Assembly: GCF_026341125.1 (NCBI RefSeq)
Contig: NZ_JAPEOR010000001.1
Coordinates: 310,001 to 374,000, forward strand
From: Streptomyces sp. NBC_01142
Lineage (GTDB): Bacteria > Actinomycetota > Actinomycetes > Streptomycetales > Streptomycetaceae
DNA: 64,000 nucleotides
Reading direction: 5' to 3'
This document shows positions 27,172 to 35,585 of the stretch, piece by piece. Both the position numbers and the translations under genes were made by a program. The notes under the pieces were generated by a model. It saw only the letters and a list, made by a program, of their open reading frames with translations, had not been told where the DNA came from and did no database searches. Each line of letters opens with the position of its first letter. Position 1 is the stretch's first letter.

Positions 27172-28832
27172 GCGCTACAGCTGTCCACAGCCTGTGGACA
27201 ACCGCGGCCACGGCGGCATCGGCCGACCCGGTCAACAAGATCCCCGCCCCCCAGATCGAGTACGCCCAGCTGGCACCCGCGCTGATCGTCGTGGGCGCCG
27301 CCATCGTGGGTGTCCTGGTGGAGGCCTTCGTCCCGCGCAAGGCCCGCTACCACGTACAGGTGTTCCTGACCGTTGTCGCCCTCGTCGCTGCCTTCGCGGC
27401 GGTCGTCGCGCTCGCGGCCGGCGGATACGGCACCACCAAGGCGCATATCGCGGCGATGGGAGCGGTCGCGGTCGACGGTCCCGCGCTGTTCCTGCAGGGC
27501 ACCATTCTGCTGGCCTCGCTGGTGGCCGTCTTCACCTTCGCCGAGCGCCGGCTCGACCCGGTGGCGCACGGCAACCACATCGACTCCTTCGCCGCGCAGG
27601 CCGCGTCCGTGCCCGGCAGTGACAGCGAAAAGGCCGCGGTCAAGGCCGGGTTCACCACTACCGAGGTCTTCCCGCTGGTGCTCTTCGCGATCACCGGCAT
27701 GCTGGTCTTCCCGGCGGCCAACGATCTGCTGACGCTCTTCGTGGCGCTGGAAGTCTTCTCCCTCCCGCTCTACCTCCTGTGCGCCGTCGCCCGCCGCAAG
27801 CGGCTGATGTCGCAGGAGGCCGCGGTGAAGTACTTCCTGCTCGGCGCCTTCTCCTCGGCGTTCCTGCTGTTCGGGATTGCCCTGCTGTACGGGTACGCGG
27901 GCTCCATGTCGTACGCGAGGATCGCCGACGTCGTCGACGGCAGCGTCCGCACGATCGACCCGGCACTCGCCGACACCATGGGGAACGACGCGCTGCTGCT
28001 GATCGGCGGCGCGATGATCCTGACCGGCCTGCTCTTCAAGGTCGGCGCCGTGCCGTTCCACATGTGGACGCCGGACGTCTACCAGGGCGCGCCGACTCCG
28101 GTCACCGGCTTCATGGCCGCGGCCACCAAGGTCGCCGCCTTCGGCGCGCTGCTGCGGCTGCTGTACGTCGTACTGCCGGGGCTGACCTGGGACTGGCGGC
28201 CCGTCCTGTGGGGCATCGCCATCGTCACCATGCTGGGCGGTGCGATCGTCGCGATCACCCAGACCGACATCAAGCGGCTCCTCGCGTACTCCTCGATCGC
28301 GCACGCCGGTTTCATCCTCGCCGGTGTCATCGCGACGACGCCCGACGGCATCTCGTCCGTCCTCTTCTACCTGGGGGCGTACTCCTTCGTGACGATCGGC
28401 GCGTTCGCGGTGGTCACACTGGTGCGGGACGCGGGCGGCGAGGCGACGCACCTGTCCAAGTGGGCGGGGCTCGGGCGGCGTTCACCGTTGGTGGCCGCCG
28501 TGTTCGCGGTGTTCCTGCTGGCCTTCGCCGGCATTCCGCTGACCTCCGGCTTCACCGGGAAGTTCGCGGTGTTCAAGGCGGCGGCGGAGAGCGGCGCGGG
28601 AACGCTGGTCGTGATCGGTGTGATCTCGTCGGCGATCGCGGCTTTCTTCTACATCCGGGTCATCGTGCTGATGTTCTTCAGCGAGCCGAAGGCGGACGGA
28701 CCCACGGTCGCCGTGCCGTCGCCGCTGACGATGACGACGATCGGGGTGGGTGTGGCGGTGACGCTGGTGCTCGGTCTGGCGCCGCAGTACTTCCTGGACC
28801 TGGCGGGTCAGGCAGGGGTGTTTGTGCGCTAG
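27168..28832 (+). CDS. nuoN: NADH-quinone oxidoreductase subunit N
   Basis: A 554-residue third antiporter-like subunit, last gene of the operon. It shows the FVALEVFSLPLYLLCAVARR segment with the conserved Glu and the lysine helix FKVGAVPFHMWTPDVYQGAPTPVTGFMAAATK. A Ser/Ala-rich loop near residues 140-155 is extra. GTG start overlaps the nuoM stop. An 18-bp hairpin follows 35 bases after the stop. Confidence 0.97.
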   Translation: MSATAVHSLWTTAATAASADPVNKIPAPQIEYAQLAPALIVVGAAIVGVLVEAFVPRKARYHVQVFLTVVALVAAFAAVVALAAGGYGTTKAHIAAMGAVAVDGPALFLQGTILLASLVAVFTFAERRLDPVAHGNHIDSFAAQAASVPGSDSEKAAVKAGFTTTEVFPLVLFAITGMLVFPAANDLLTLFVALEVFSLPLYLLCAVARRKRLMSQEAAVKYFLLGAFSSAFLLFGIALLYGYAGSMSYARIADVVDGSVRTIDPALADTMGNDALLLIGGAMILTGLLFKVGAVPFHMWTPDVYQGAPTPVTGFMAAATKVAAFGALLRLLYVVLPGLTWDWRPVLWGIAIVTMLGGAIVAITQTDIKRLLAYSSIAHAGFILAGVIATTPDGISSVLFYLGAYSFVTIGAFAVVTLVRDAGGEATHLSKWAGLGRRSPLVAAVFAVFLLAFAGIPLTSGFTGKFAVFKAAAESGAGTLVVIGVISSAIAAFFYIRVIVLMFFSEPKADGPTVAVPSPLTMTTIGVGVAVTLVLGLAPQYFLDLAGQAGVFVR

Positions 28833-28867
28833 GGAGTGGCCCGCGTCCTGCGACGCGCACCGTACGC

Positions 28868-28914
28868 CAACTGCCCGGCACTCCCTCGGAATCCGGGGGA
28901 GTGCCGGGCAGTTG
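28868..28914 (+). terminator. Terminator at the end of the nuo operon
   Basis: A perfect 18-bp inverted repeat (28868-28885 with 28897-28914, CAACTGCCCGGCACTCCC and complement) and an 11-base loop, between nuoN and the opposing lipoprotein gene. It can act in both directions. Confidence 0.92.
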
Positions 28915-28925
28915 TCCGCGTCCCG

Positions 28926-29399
28926 TCAGCCGATGGGCAGCTTGCCGACGTCCGGGCCCTTGGTGAAGGTGTCCGTCTTCCCGGACGCCCAGGTCACCTT
29001 GAGGGTGCTGCCCTCCAGCGAGTCGACCGTCCCGGTGGCGAAGTCCTTGCTGCCGTCCTTGCACTTCAGGCTGAAGGTGACGGGCTCGGCGTCGGTCGCC
29101 GCCCTGCCCGTGCAGCTGGTCTTGCCCACGAGCACCACGTCCTGCTTGACGACGGTCAGGATCAGCAGACCCTGGTCGGCATGGAGGGCATCGGTGGTCC
29201 AGCCGCCGTCCAGGCTCCCGGGCTTGGTCTTGCCGCCGCCGCTCGGGGGCGGAGTGGTGTCGGCCGGGGCGCTTGTGCTCGGGGCGGGCGTGCTGCTGTC
29301 GCCGGCCTTTCCGTCACCGTCGCTGCTGCATCCGCTCGCCAGCAGTACGGCCGCCAGAGCTGCCGTGGTCCAGCTCGCATATCGCGCCGATGTGCGCAC
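28926..29399 (-). CDS. Small secreted lipoprotein
   Basis: A 157-residue lipoprotein starting with GTG. A signal peptide ends in the lipobox LASGC (Cys at residue 24), followed by a disordered Ser/Thr/Pro linker to about residue 60. The remaining 100 residues form a compact domain with two cysteines (TSC and LKC) that could form a disulfide, and repeated beta-like strands (LLILTVVKQDVVLVG ... STLKVTWASGKTDTFTKG). I do not recognise the domain. It converges on nuoN across the hairpin terminator. The location is outside the membrane; the function is unknown. Confidence 0.8.
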   Translation of the reverse strand: MRTSARYASWTTAALAAVLLASGCSSDGDGKAGDSSTPAPSTSAPADTTPPPSGGGKTKPGSLDGGWTTDALHADQGLLILTVVKQDVVLVGKTSCTGRAATDAEPVTFSLKCKDGSKDFATGTVDSLEGSTLKVTWASGKTDTFTKGPDVGKLPIG

Positions 29400-29480
29400 C
29401 TTCGCTCACTCCATCCACTCCGGGGTACGGGAACACGTCAAGCTAGCACCCGTCCTGGCCGGTGGACGGGTGGTCGGCGG

Positions 29481-29520
29481 GCAGTTGGGGGCAGTTGCGG
29501 GCAGTTGCGGGCAGTTGGGG
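29481..29520 (+). repeat. Four tandem 10-bp units
   Basis: GCAGTTGSGG is repeated four times end to end in the gap between the lipoprotein gene and the flavoprotein gene. Intergenic, no obvious role. Confidence 0.85.
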
Positions 29521-29530
29521 GTGTGGGGGG

Positions 29531-32353
29531 TCAGGCGGCACGGGCGGCGTAGGCGCGGACGTCCGCGTCAGGGTCGGTGACCGCGGTGGCGAGCGCGGCG
29601 CGTGCGTCCGCAGCATGGCTGTTCGCGGCATGGCTGTTCGCGCCTGCGCCGCCGTCCCTGCCGCTCGCGCGGTTCTCGCCAACCGCTCCGTCCGCTTCGT
29701 CCGCTCCGTCCGATCCGTCCGTGTGACGGAGCAGGGCCAGCACGGCCTGCTTGCGGACATCGGCGTTGGCGTCGCCAAGGGTCTTGGCCAGTGCGGGCAC
29801 AGCGAGTTCGGGGGGTGCCGCGCCCAGGGCCGTGGCCGCGCCCGCGCGGACCTGCCAGGCCGTGTCGGTCAGGGCGGCCAGCGCCCGGGCCGCCGAGGGG
29901 GCCGGGCAGCCCGTGGTGGCCAGCGCCGCGAAGGCGGCGGCCCGCACGAGCGGGTCGGGGTCGTGCAGCAGCCGGGTCAGGTGGTGCGGCGCCGCGGCCG
30001 TGGCGCCGAATCCCTTCGCCACCGCGACCCGGACCTCGCGCGAGGGGTCCTCGGCGGCCCGGGACAGGGCGTCGACGGCGTCGACGGAGACCAGGGCCCG
30101 TACCGCCTCGATCCGCACGCCGATGTCCGGATCCGCGAGCGCCGTGCCGAACAGCCCGGCGCTGCCGAGGCGCAGCGCCCGCAGCACGTCCAGGGCCGCG
30201 GCGCGGACCTGGGTGTCGTCGACCGACAGCGCCGCGGCCAGGGGTTCGTACAACTCCGTTTCCGCGGTGAGGACTTCGACAAGTTCCCGCAGGGAGGCGG
30301 CGGCGGCCGCCCGAACGACGGCGGCCGGATCCGTCAGGACGGCGGCGAGCGCCGGGCCCGCACCGGGCGGGGCGGTCTCGGTCACGGTGGCGACGGCGGC
30401 CGCCCGGACCGCCGGATCCTCGTCGCAGAGGTAGGGACGCAGCTCGGCGAGGGTCGGCTCCTCCTCCGCGAGGGCAAGGAGTTCGAGGATCCGGGGCGAG
30501 GGTGCGGAGGCAGCGGCGGCCTCTGTCCCGGCGTGCCTGGTGATACCGGAGCCGGAGGGCGCCAGGTCGCGCGGGCCCGCCGTGGCCACCTGCTCCGCGT
30601 GGACCTCGCCCAGGTGGCGGGAGGCGCCGCCGACCGGGGCGTACTCCTCAACGGGGACGAGGTACGGCTGAACGGGACGTGCCGTGAACTCCATGGCCCC
30701 CGCGGGGGATTTACGCAGGTCCAGGTGGTGCAGCCAGCCCTCGTCGTCGCGCTGCGGATGATCCGTACGCTCGTGGTAGAGACCCCAGCGGGACTCCGTA
30801 CGGGCGAGCGAGGAGCGGGCCGCCATCTCCGCGCAGTCGCGGATGAAGCTCACCTCGGCGCAGCGCATCAGCTCGTGCGGTGTCTGTGCGCCCATCTCCG
30901 CGATCTCGCCGCGCATCCGCTCGAAGTGATCCACGGCGAGGGAGAGGCGGGCGCCGGACTTGGGCGGGGCAACGTAGTCGTTCACGAATCGGCGCAGCTT
31001 GTACTCGACCTGGGGCTGCGGCGGGCCCTCCGGGTTGCGCAGCGGGCGGTAGATCAGCTCGTGGGCGTCGGACAGCTGGGCGGCGGGCAGTTCCCCTTCG
31101 TACGCGCGGTACCGGGCCGCGTCCTCGCCGGCCAGATCGCCGAAGACGAACGCGCCGATCATGTAGTTGTGCGGGACGCAGGCCAGGTCGCCGGCGGCGT
31201 ACAGACCGGGGACGGTGGTGCGGGCGTGGTCGTCGACGCGTACTCCCGAGGCCGAATGGCCGCCGCACAGCCCGATCTCCGAGATGTGCATCTCCACGTC
31301 GTGGGTGCGGTAGTCGTGACCGCGATTGGCGTGGAAGGTGCCGCGGGTGGGGCGCTCGGTGGTGTGCAGGATCGATTCGAGGGCGGCGACGGACTCCTCG
31401 GGGAGGTGGCTGAGCTTCAGATAGACCGGGCCGCGGTCGGAGGCGAGTTCACCGGCGAACTCGGCCATCATCTGGCCCGACCAGTAGTCGGAGTCGACGA
31501 AGCGCTCGCCGTGCCGGTTGACCTGGTAGCCGCCGAAGGGGTTGGCGACGTAGGCGCAGGCCGGGCCGTTGTAGTCCTTGATCAACGGGTTGATCTGGAA
31601 GCACTCGATACCGGTGAGCTCGGCGCCTGCGTGGTAGGCCATGGCGTAGCCGTCGCCGGCGTTGGTGGGGTTCTCGTAGGTGCCGTAGAGGTAGCCGGAG
31701 GCGGGCAGGCCGAGACGGCCGCAGGCGCCGGTGGCGAGGATGACGGCGCCTGCCCGTACAGAGACGAACTGTCCGGTACGGGTGTTGAAGCCGGCGGCTC
31801 CCACCGCGCGGCCCGGGGCACCCCCGTCCCGCCCTTCGGCCGTGAGCACCCGCACCGGCATGACCCGGTTCTCGATCCGGATGCGTTCGCGCATCTCGCG
31901 GCGGCGCAGCTGCCGGTAGAGGACCTTCTTGACGTCCTTGCCCTCGGGCATGGGCAGGACGTACGAACCGGAGCGGTGGACCTGGCGGACCGCGTACTCG
32001 CCGTGCTCGTCCTTCTCGAACTTCACGCCGTACGACTCGAGGCGCTGCACCATCGCGAAGCCGCGGGTGGCTGTCTGGCGGACGGTGGACTGGTCGACGA
32101 TGCCGTCGTTGGCACGGGTGATCTCCGCGACGTAGTCGTCGGGTTCGGCGCGGCCGGGGATCACGGCGTTGTTGACGCCGTCCATGCCCATGGCGAGGGC
32201 GCCGGAGTGCCGTACGTGCGCCTTCTCCAGGAGGATGACGTTCGCGCCGTGCTCGGCGGCGGTGAGCGCGGCCATGGTGCCGGCGGTGCCGCCACCGATG
32301 ACCAGGACGTCGCAGGAGAGCTGTTCGGCGTCCGCGAGTGCGGGAATTTCCAT
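29531..32353 (-). CDS. AprA-like FAD oxidoreductase fused to HEAT repeats
   Basis: A 940-residue fusion. Residues 1-560 are a flavoprotein of the fumarate reductase/APS reductase alpha superfamily: FAD motif GGGTAG (20-25), LLEKAHVRHSGALAMGMDGVNN, RVDDHARTTVPGLYAAGDLACVPHN near residue 380, and a C-terminal capping-helix region. The KA-x-RSGA-A-G pattern and the partner ferredoxin point to APS reductase subunit A rather than succinate dehydrogenase. Residues 610-940 hold about eight HEAT-type repeats of roughly 31 residues (for example DPAVRAAAVATV, DPAAVVRAAAAASL, DPDIGVRIEAVRAL). It has no signal peptide, so it is cytoplasmic. It is the last gene of a minus-strand unit with an ABC transporter and a ferredoxin, and probably oxidises or reduces the imported compound. 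The substrate is unknown. Confidence 0.85.
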   Translation of the reverse strand: MEIPALADAEQLSCDVLVIGGGTAGTMAALTAAEHGANVILLEKAHVRHSGALAMGMDGVNNAVIPGRAEPDDYVAEITRANDGIVDQSTVRQTATRGFAMVQRLESYGVKFEKDEHGEYAVRQVHRSGSYVLPMPEGKDVKKVLYRQLRRREMRERIRIENRVMPVRVLTAEGRDGGAPGRAVGAAGFNTRTGQFVSVRAGAVILATGACGRLGLPASGYLYGTYENPTNAGDGYAMAYHAGAELTGIECFQINPLIKDYNGPACAYVANPFGGYQVNRHGERFVDSDYWSGQMMAEFAGELASDRGPVYLKLSHLPEESVAALESILHTTERPTRGTFHANRGHDYRTHDVEMHISEIGLCGGHSASGVRVDDHARTTVPGLYAAGDLACVPHNYMIGAFVFGDLAGEDAARYRAYEGELPAAQLSDAHELIYRPLRNPEGPPQPQVEYKLRRFVNDYVAPPKSGARLSLAVDHFERMRGEIAEMGAQTPHELMRCAEVSFIRDCAEMAARSSLARTESRWGLYHERTDHPQRDDEGWLHHLDLRKSPAGAMEFTARPVQPYLVPVEEYAPVGGASRHLGEVHAEQVATAGPRDLAPSGSGITRHAGTEAAAASAPSPRILELLALAEEEPTLAELRPYLCDEDPAVRAAAVATVTETAPPGAGPALAAVLTDPAAVVRAAAAASLRELVEVLTAETELYEPLAAALSVDDTQVRAAALDVLRALRLGSAGLFGTALADPDIGVRIEAVRALVSVDAVDALSRAAEDPSREVRVAVAKGFGATAAAPHHLTRLLHDPDPLVRAAAFAALATTGCPAPSAARALAALTDTAWQVRAGAATALGAAPPELAVPALAKTLGDANADVRKQAVLALLRHTDGSDGADEADGAVGENRASGRDGGAGANSHAANSHAADARAALATAVTDPDADVRAYAARAA

Positions 32354-32365
32354 GGTGCGGGCCTC

Positions 32366-33136
32366 TCAGGTGCCGAGGGACGTCAGAACGGTGCGGCGCA
32401 GGGCGACGGTCGCGGGGTCGCTGTGCGCGGCGCGCACGCGCGGGTGCGGCACGTCGAGGACACGCCCGGTGCCCAGCAGCGCGAGCCGGTCGCCGAGGAA
32501 CAGGGCCTCGTCCACGTCATGGGTGACAAAGACGACGGTGGCGCCGGTGCCGGCCAGCACCTCGACGAGCAGCTGCTGCATCCCGGACCGGGTCTGGGCG
32601 TCCAGCGCGCCGAACGGCTCGTCCATCAGCACGGCCCGCGGCTCGGCGGCGAGCGCGCGGGCGAGCTGTACGCGCTGCCGCTGCCCGCCGGAGATCCGGT
32701 GCGGAAGCTTGCCCCCGTGCCCGCCGAGCCCGACGCGCTCCAGCCACTCCTCGGCCCGGCTGCGGCGCTCGGCGCGCGGAACCCCCTTGATGGCAAGGGG
32801 CAGTTCGACATTGCCGCGGACGGTGCGCCAGGGCAGCAGCGCGTCGTCCTGGAAGACCAGCGCCCGCTCGGCCCGGGGCGCGGTGATGGCCTCCCCGTCC
32901 TGAGCGACCTCCCCCGCAAGGGCGGGCAGCAGCCCGGCGAGGGTGCGCAGGAGGGTCGACTTGCCGCAGCCGGAGGGCCCGACGACACTCAGGATCTCGC
33001 CGGGTACGACATCGAGATCGACCCCCTCGAGCACCACGGCCCCGGCCCGCCCCAGGGATGCGTCGCGCAGGGTGAGGCGTACACCCTTCACCTGCACGGT
33101 GGCCGGCGCGACTGCGGTGTCCGGTGGCGTGGTCAT
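32366..33136 (-). CDS. ABC transporter ATPase, nitrate/sulfonate/taurine type
   Basis: A 256-residue ATPase of the SsuB/TauB class. Walker A is GPSGCGKST, the signature is ISGGQRQRVQLARAL, and Walker B is VLMDEPFGALD; the Q-loop and H-loop (VTHDVDEALFL) are present. The ATG at 33136 overlaps the stop of the permease gene (ATGA), so the pair is translationally coupled. It powers the importer encoded by the two genes upstream. Twelve bases separate it from the flavoprotein gene. Confidence 0.93.
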   Translation of the reverse strand: MTTPPDTAVAPATVQVKGVRLTLRDASLGRAGAVVLEGVDLDVVPGEILSVVGPSGCGKSTLLRTLAGLLPALAGEVAQDGEAITAPRAERALVFQDDALLPWRTVRGNVELPLAIKGVPRAERRSRAEEWLERVGLGGHGGKLPHRISGGQRQRVQLARALAAEPRAVLMDEPFGALDAQTRSGMQQLLVEVLAGTGATVVFVTHDVDEALFLGDRLALLGTGRVLDVPHPRVRAAHSDPATVALRRTVLTSLGT

Positions 33137-33957
33137 GACGTGACTCCTTTTCGTTCGAGCCGGGGTGCGGGGACCGCGCGGGTACGGGCAGGGACACCCG
33201 ACTCCGTACGCGGGAGCCACCTCGTCAGACGGCGGCCCAGGAGCTCCACCGCCGTCGATGTCAGCCAGCCCAGGACGCCGATCGTCGCCATTCCGACGAA
33301 GACGCCCGGGTAGTCCACGACCGTGTAGTCCTGCCAGGTGCGGTAGCCGACCCCGTACTCGCCCGAGATCATCTCTGCCGAGATCACGCAGATCCACGAC
33401 ACGCCGATGCCCACCGAGAGACCGCCGAGGATGCCCGGCAGCGCGCCCGGCAGGACCACCGAGCCCAGGATCCGCCACCGTCCGCCGCCCATCGTGAGGA
33501 CGGCCTCCTCCCAGACCGGTGTCAGGGCGCGCACCGCGTGGCGGGTGGAGACCATCACCGGGAAGAACGCGGCGGTGAAGGTGATGAAGACGATGCCCTG
33601 CTCATTGCTGGGGAAGAGCAGGATCGCCACCGGCACCAGGGCGATCGCCGGGATGGGGCGCAGCACTTCGAGGACCGGGCCCAGCAGATCCGCGGCCAGG
33701 CGCGAGCGGGCGATGGCCGTGCCGACCGCGACGCCCAGGACCGCCGCGAGCGCGAAGCCGGTGACGATACGGGCCAGGCTGTCCGTCAGGTCCTGCCAGT
33801 ACGGGCCGCTGCCGACCCGTTCGCCGAACTCCCGGGCGACGTCCGTCACCGTCGGGAACTGCTCGAAACGCAGCCACAGGTTGATGTCGAGGGAGGTCAG
33901 CAGCTGCCAGGCAGCCAGCGCGCCGGCCAGCGAAAGGACCCGCAGGACGGTGCTCAT
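33133..33957 (-). CDS. ABC transporter permease, nitrate/sulfonate/taurine type
   Basis: A 274-residue membrane protein of the SsuC/TauC class with about six helices. The ATPase-coupling EAA-like loop reads EEAVLTMGGGRWRILGSVVLPGALPGILGGL. The start ATG at 33957 overlaps the stop of the binding-protein gene by four bases. The final 25 residues are a basic, Pro/Arg-rich cytoplasmic tail. It forms a homodimeric channel with the ATPase downstream. Confidence 0.92.
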   Translation of the reverse strand: MSTVLRVLSLAGALAAWQLLTSLDINLWLRFEQFPTVTDVAREFGERVGSGPYWQDLTDSLARIVTGFALAAVLGVAVGTAIARSRLAADLLGPVLEVLRPIPAIALVPVAILLFPSNEQGIVFITFTAAFFPVMVSTRHAVRALTPVWEEAVLTMGGGRWRILGSVVLPGALPGILGGLSVGIGVSWICVISAEMISGEYGVGYRTWQDYTVVDYPGVFVGMATIGVLGWLTSTAVELLGRRLTRWLPRTESGVPARTRAVPAPRLERKGVTS

Positions 33958-35309
33958 GACGCCCGGGCAAGCGCGTCGGCGTACGAGACCGTACGGGACC
34001 CGGGATGCGCCGATACATACGCCGCGGCCGTCGCCCCGGTCACGAACGGCCGCAGTTCCTTGCCGTCCGCCACCCACACCGCCCTGTCGGCGAACCAGAG
34101 GGTGCCGGTGGTGGCGTCGGGGACGTACGCGGCACGCGCCTCGTCCCGGTGCGCGGCGAGGTGAGCCAGCAGCTCTGTCGGAGTGGCGAAGGACCGGGTG
34201 ACGGACTTTCCCTTGACCCACACCTCGCTCGCCGCGGGCGGGGGCGCCGCGGTGAGCGCCTTCGCGTATCGGGCACCGTACGCACGCTTCACGTACCGGT
34301 CGTCGATGAAGGCGTCCACATCCACCTCGCCGACGAGCTTCGCCGAGCGCAGCACGGGCACGTCCTTCTTCAGCGCGGCCACCAGCGAGGGCTTGAGCGT
34401 GGGGTCGAAGGTGGCGATCCCGTGCGCGCCGTTGTAGAGGTAGACGACCTCGGGCGGCAGTCCGGTGGCCTTCCCCACCGACTCCGCCGCGGCGACCGGG
34501 TTCTTCCGCAGATACTCCGTGGCGCGGCCCTGGGCCCGCAGGAAGTCCTCCAGCACCGCGGGCCGCTTGTCCGCGAAGTCCTCGCGGGCGGTGACTCCGT
34601 GGAAGGTCGGCAGGTTCAGTTCCGCCCCGTCGTACAGCGCCTTCGCCCGGCCCTGGAAGGCGAGCAGCCCGGGCCATGCAACGAACTGCGAGAGCGCGTC
34701 CGCACTGCCCGCCTGGAGGGCAGAAGCACCCACCGCCGGCTGCTGGTTGAGCTTGCGGATGTCCTTCTCCGGGTCGATGTCCGCCTGCTGCAGGGCTCGT
34801 ACGAGAGTGCCGTCGGCCGCGGAACCGACACTGGTGGAGACCTTCTTCCCGCGCAGACCGGCCAGCGAGTCCAGCTCGGAATCCGGCGCGGTGACGATGG
34901 TGTTGAGGCCGCCGCGCAGGTTGTAGCCGGTGACCGAGACCAGCTTGGTCGGCCGGTTCAGCTGCTTGCCGCGGGCCGCGTTGATCAGCAGCGGGAAGTC
35001 GCCCATCGAACCGATGTCGATCTTCCCGGCGGTCATCTGCGCGGTGATCGGCGCGCCCGTGGCGTAGTCCTGCCACTTCACCCGGTAGGTGACGCCGTCA
35101 CGTTCGCCGCGCTTGCGCAGCTCCTGCTCGAAGTAGCCGAGCGAGCGCAGCAGCGTGCCGGCCGTGACGGTGTTGATGGTCTTGGACTGGTAGCCGATGG
35201 TCACCGTGACCGTGCCGGAGTCGCCCGCGCTCGCGTCGCCGCCGCAGCCCGCCGCGAGCGGGATCGTCAGCGCGGCGGCGAGGGCTGCGGCAAGTGCCTT
35301 GTTTTTCAT
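33954..35309 (-). CDS. Substrate-binding lipoprotein with NosL-like C-terminal domain
   Basis: A 451-residue lipoprotein. The lipobox LAAGC places the modified cysteine near residue 22. Residues 35-340 are an SsuA/NMT1-type periplasmic-binding fold (VTIGYQSKTINTVTAG ... GKIDIGSMGDFPLLINAARG). The last 85 residues are unusual: FATPTELLAHL ... AAYVPDATTGTLWFADRAVWVADG ... VTGATAAAYVSAHPGSRTVSYADAL follows the strand order and spacing of the NosL domain. The CxxC-type metal site of NosL is absent, so this part is more likely a fold relic or protein-contact module than a copper chaperone. First transport gene of the unit; 16 bases downstream of the ferredoxin gene. Confidence 0.85.
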   Translation of the reverse strand: MKNKALAAALAAALTIPLAAGCGGDASAGDSGTVTVTIGYQSKTINTVTAGTLLRSLGYFEQELRKRGERDGVTYRVKWQDYATGAPITAQMTAGKIDIGSMGDFPLLINAARGKQLNRPTKLVSVTGYNLRGGLNTIVTAPDSELDSLAGLRGKKVSTSVGSAADGTLVRALQQADIDPEKDIRKLNQQPAVGASALQAGSADALSQFVAWPGLLAFQGRAKALYDGAELNLPTFHGVTAREDFADKRPAVLEDFLRAQGRATEYLRKNPVAAAESVGKATGLPPEVVYLYNGAHGIATFDPTLKPSLVAALKKDVPVLRSAKLVGEVDVDAFIDDRYVKRAYGARYAKALTAAPPPAASEVWVKGKSVTRSFATPTELLAHLAAHRDEARAAYVPDATTGTLWFADRAVWVADGKELRPFVTGATAAAYVSAHPGSRTVSYADALARAS

Positions 35310-35325
35310 GGGAGTTCGGGACCTT

Positions 35326-35553
35326 TCACCGGAGCAGGTAGGGCATGTTGACCGTGACCGCGTCGGTGGGACAGCGAGCCGCGCACGGGCCGCAGTACCA
35401 GCACTCGTCCACGTGCATGAACGCCTTGCCGCTGTCCGGGTTGATCGCGAGGGAGTCGAGCGGGCACATGTCGACGCACAGGGTGCAGCCGTCGATGCAC
35501 TTCGACTCGTCGATGGTCACGGGCACGTCGGCACGCTGGGGGGCCAGAGGCAT
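35326..35553 (-). CDS. AprB-like two-[4Fe-4S] ferredoxin
   Basis: A 75-residue ferredoxin with two cluster motifs: C19-x3-C23-x2-C26-x3-C30 and C51-x2-C54-x2-C57-x3-C61. The enlarged first spacing (three residues rather than two) and the segment INPDSGKAFMHVDECWYCGPCAARCPTDAVT closely follow the N-terminal half of APS reductase subunit B. The C-terminal tail that wraps subunit A in true AprB is missing. It sits directly in front of the transport genes and in the same unit as the AprA-like flavoprotein, so it is very likely that enzyme's electron carrier. Confidence 0.92.
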   Translation of the reverse strand: MPLAPQRADVPVTIDESKCIDGCTLCVDMCPLDSLAINPDSGKAFMHVDECWYCGPCAARCPTDAVTVNMPYLLR

Positions 35554-35585
35554 GGCTGTCTCCAGGAAAGGGGTGCGGGTGAGTT

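Noticed and set aside
30711..31268. Separate gene on the minus strand within the flavoprotein region
   Set aside because: It is an alternative frame of the flavoprotein gene with an Arg/Pro-rich composition and no domain.
29462..33313. A 1,283-codon open frame on the plus strand opposite the flavoprotein and ABC genes
   Set aside because: It is the antisense shadow of GC-rich genes whose products have clear domains on the minus strand. Its translation has no recognisable domain and is Arg/Gly-rich.
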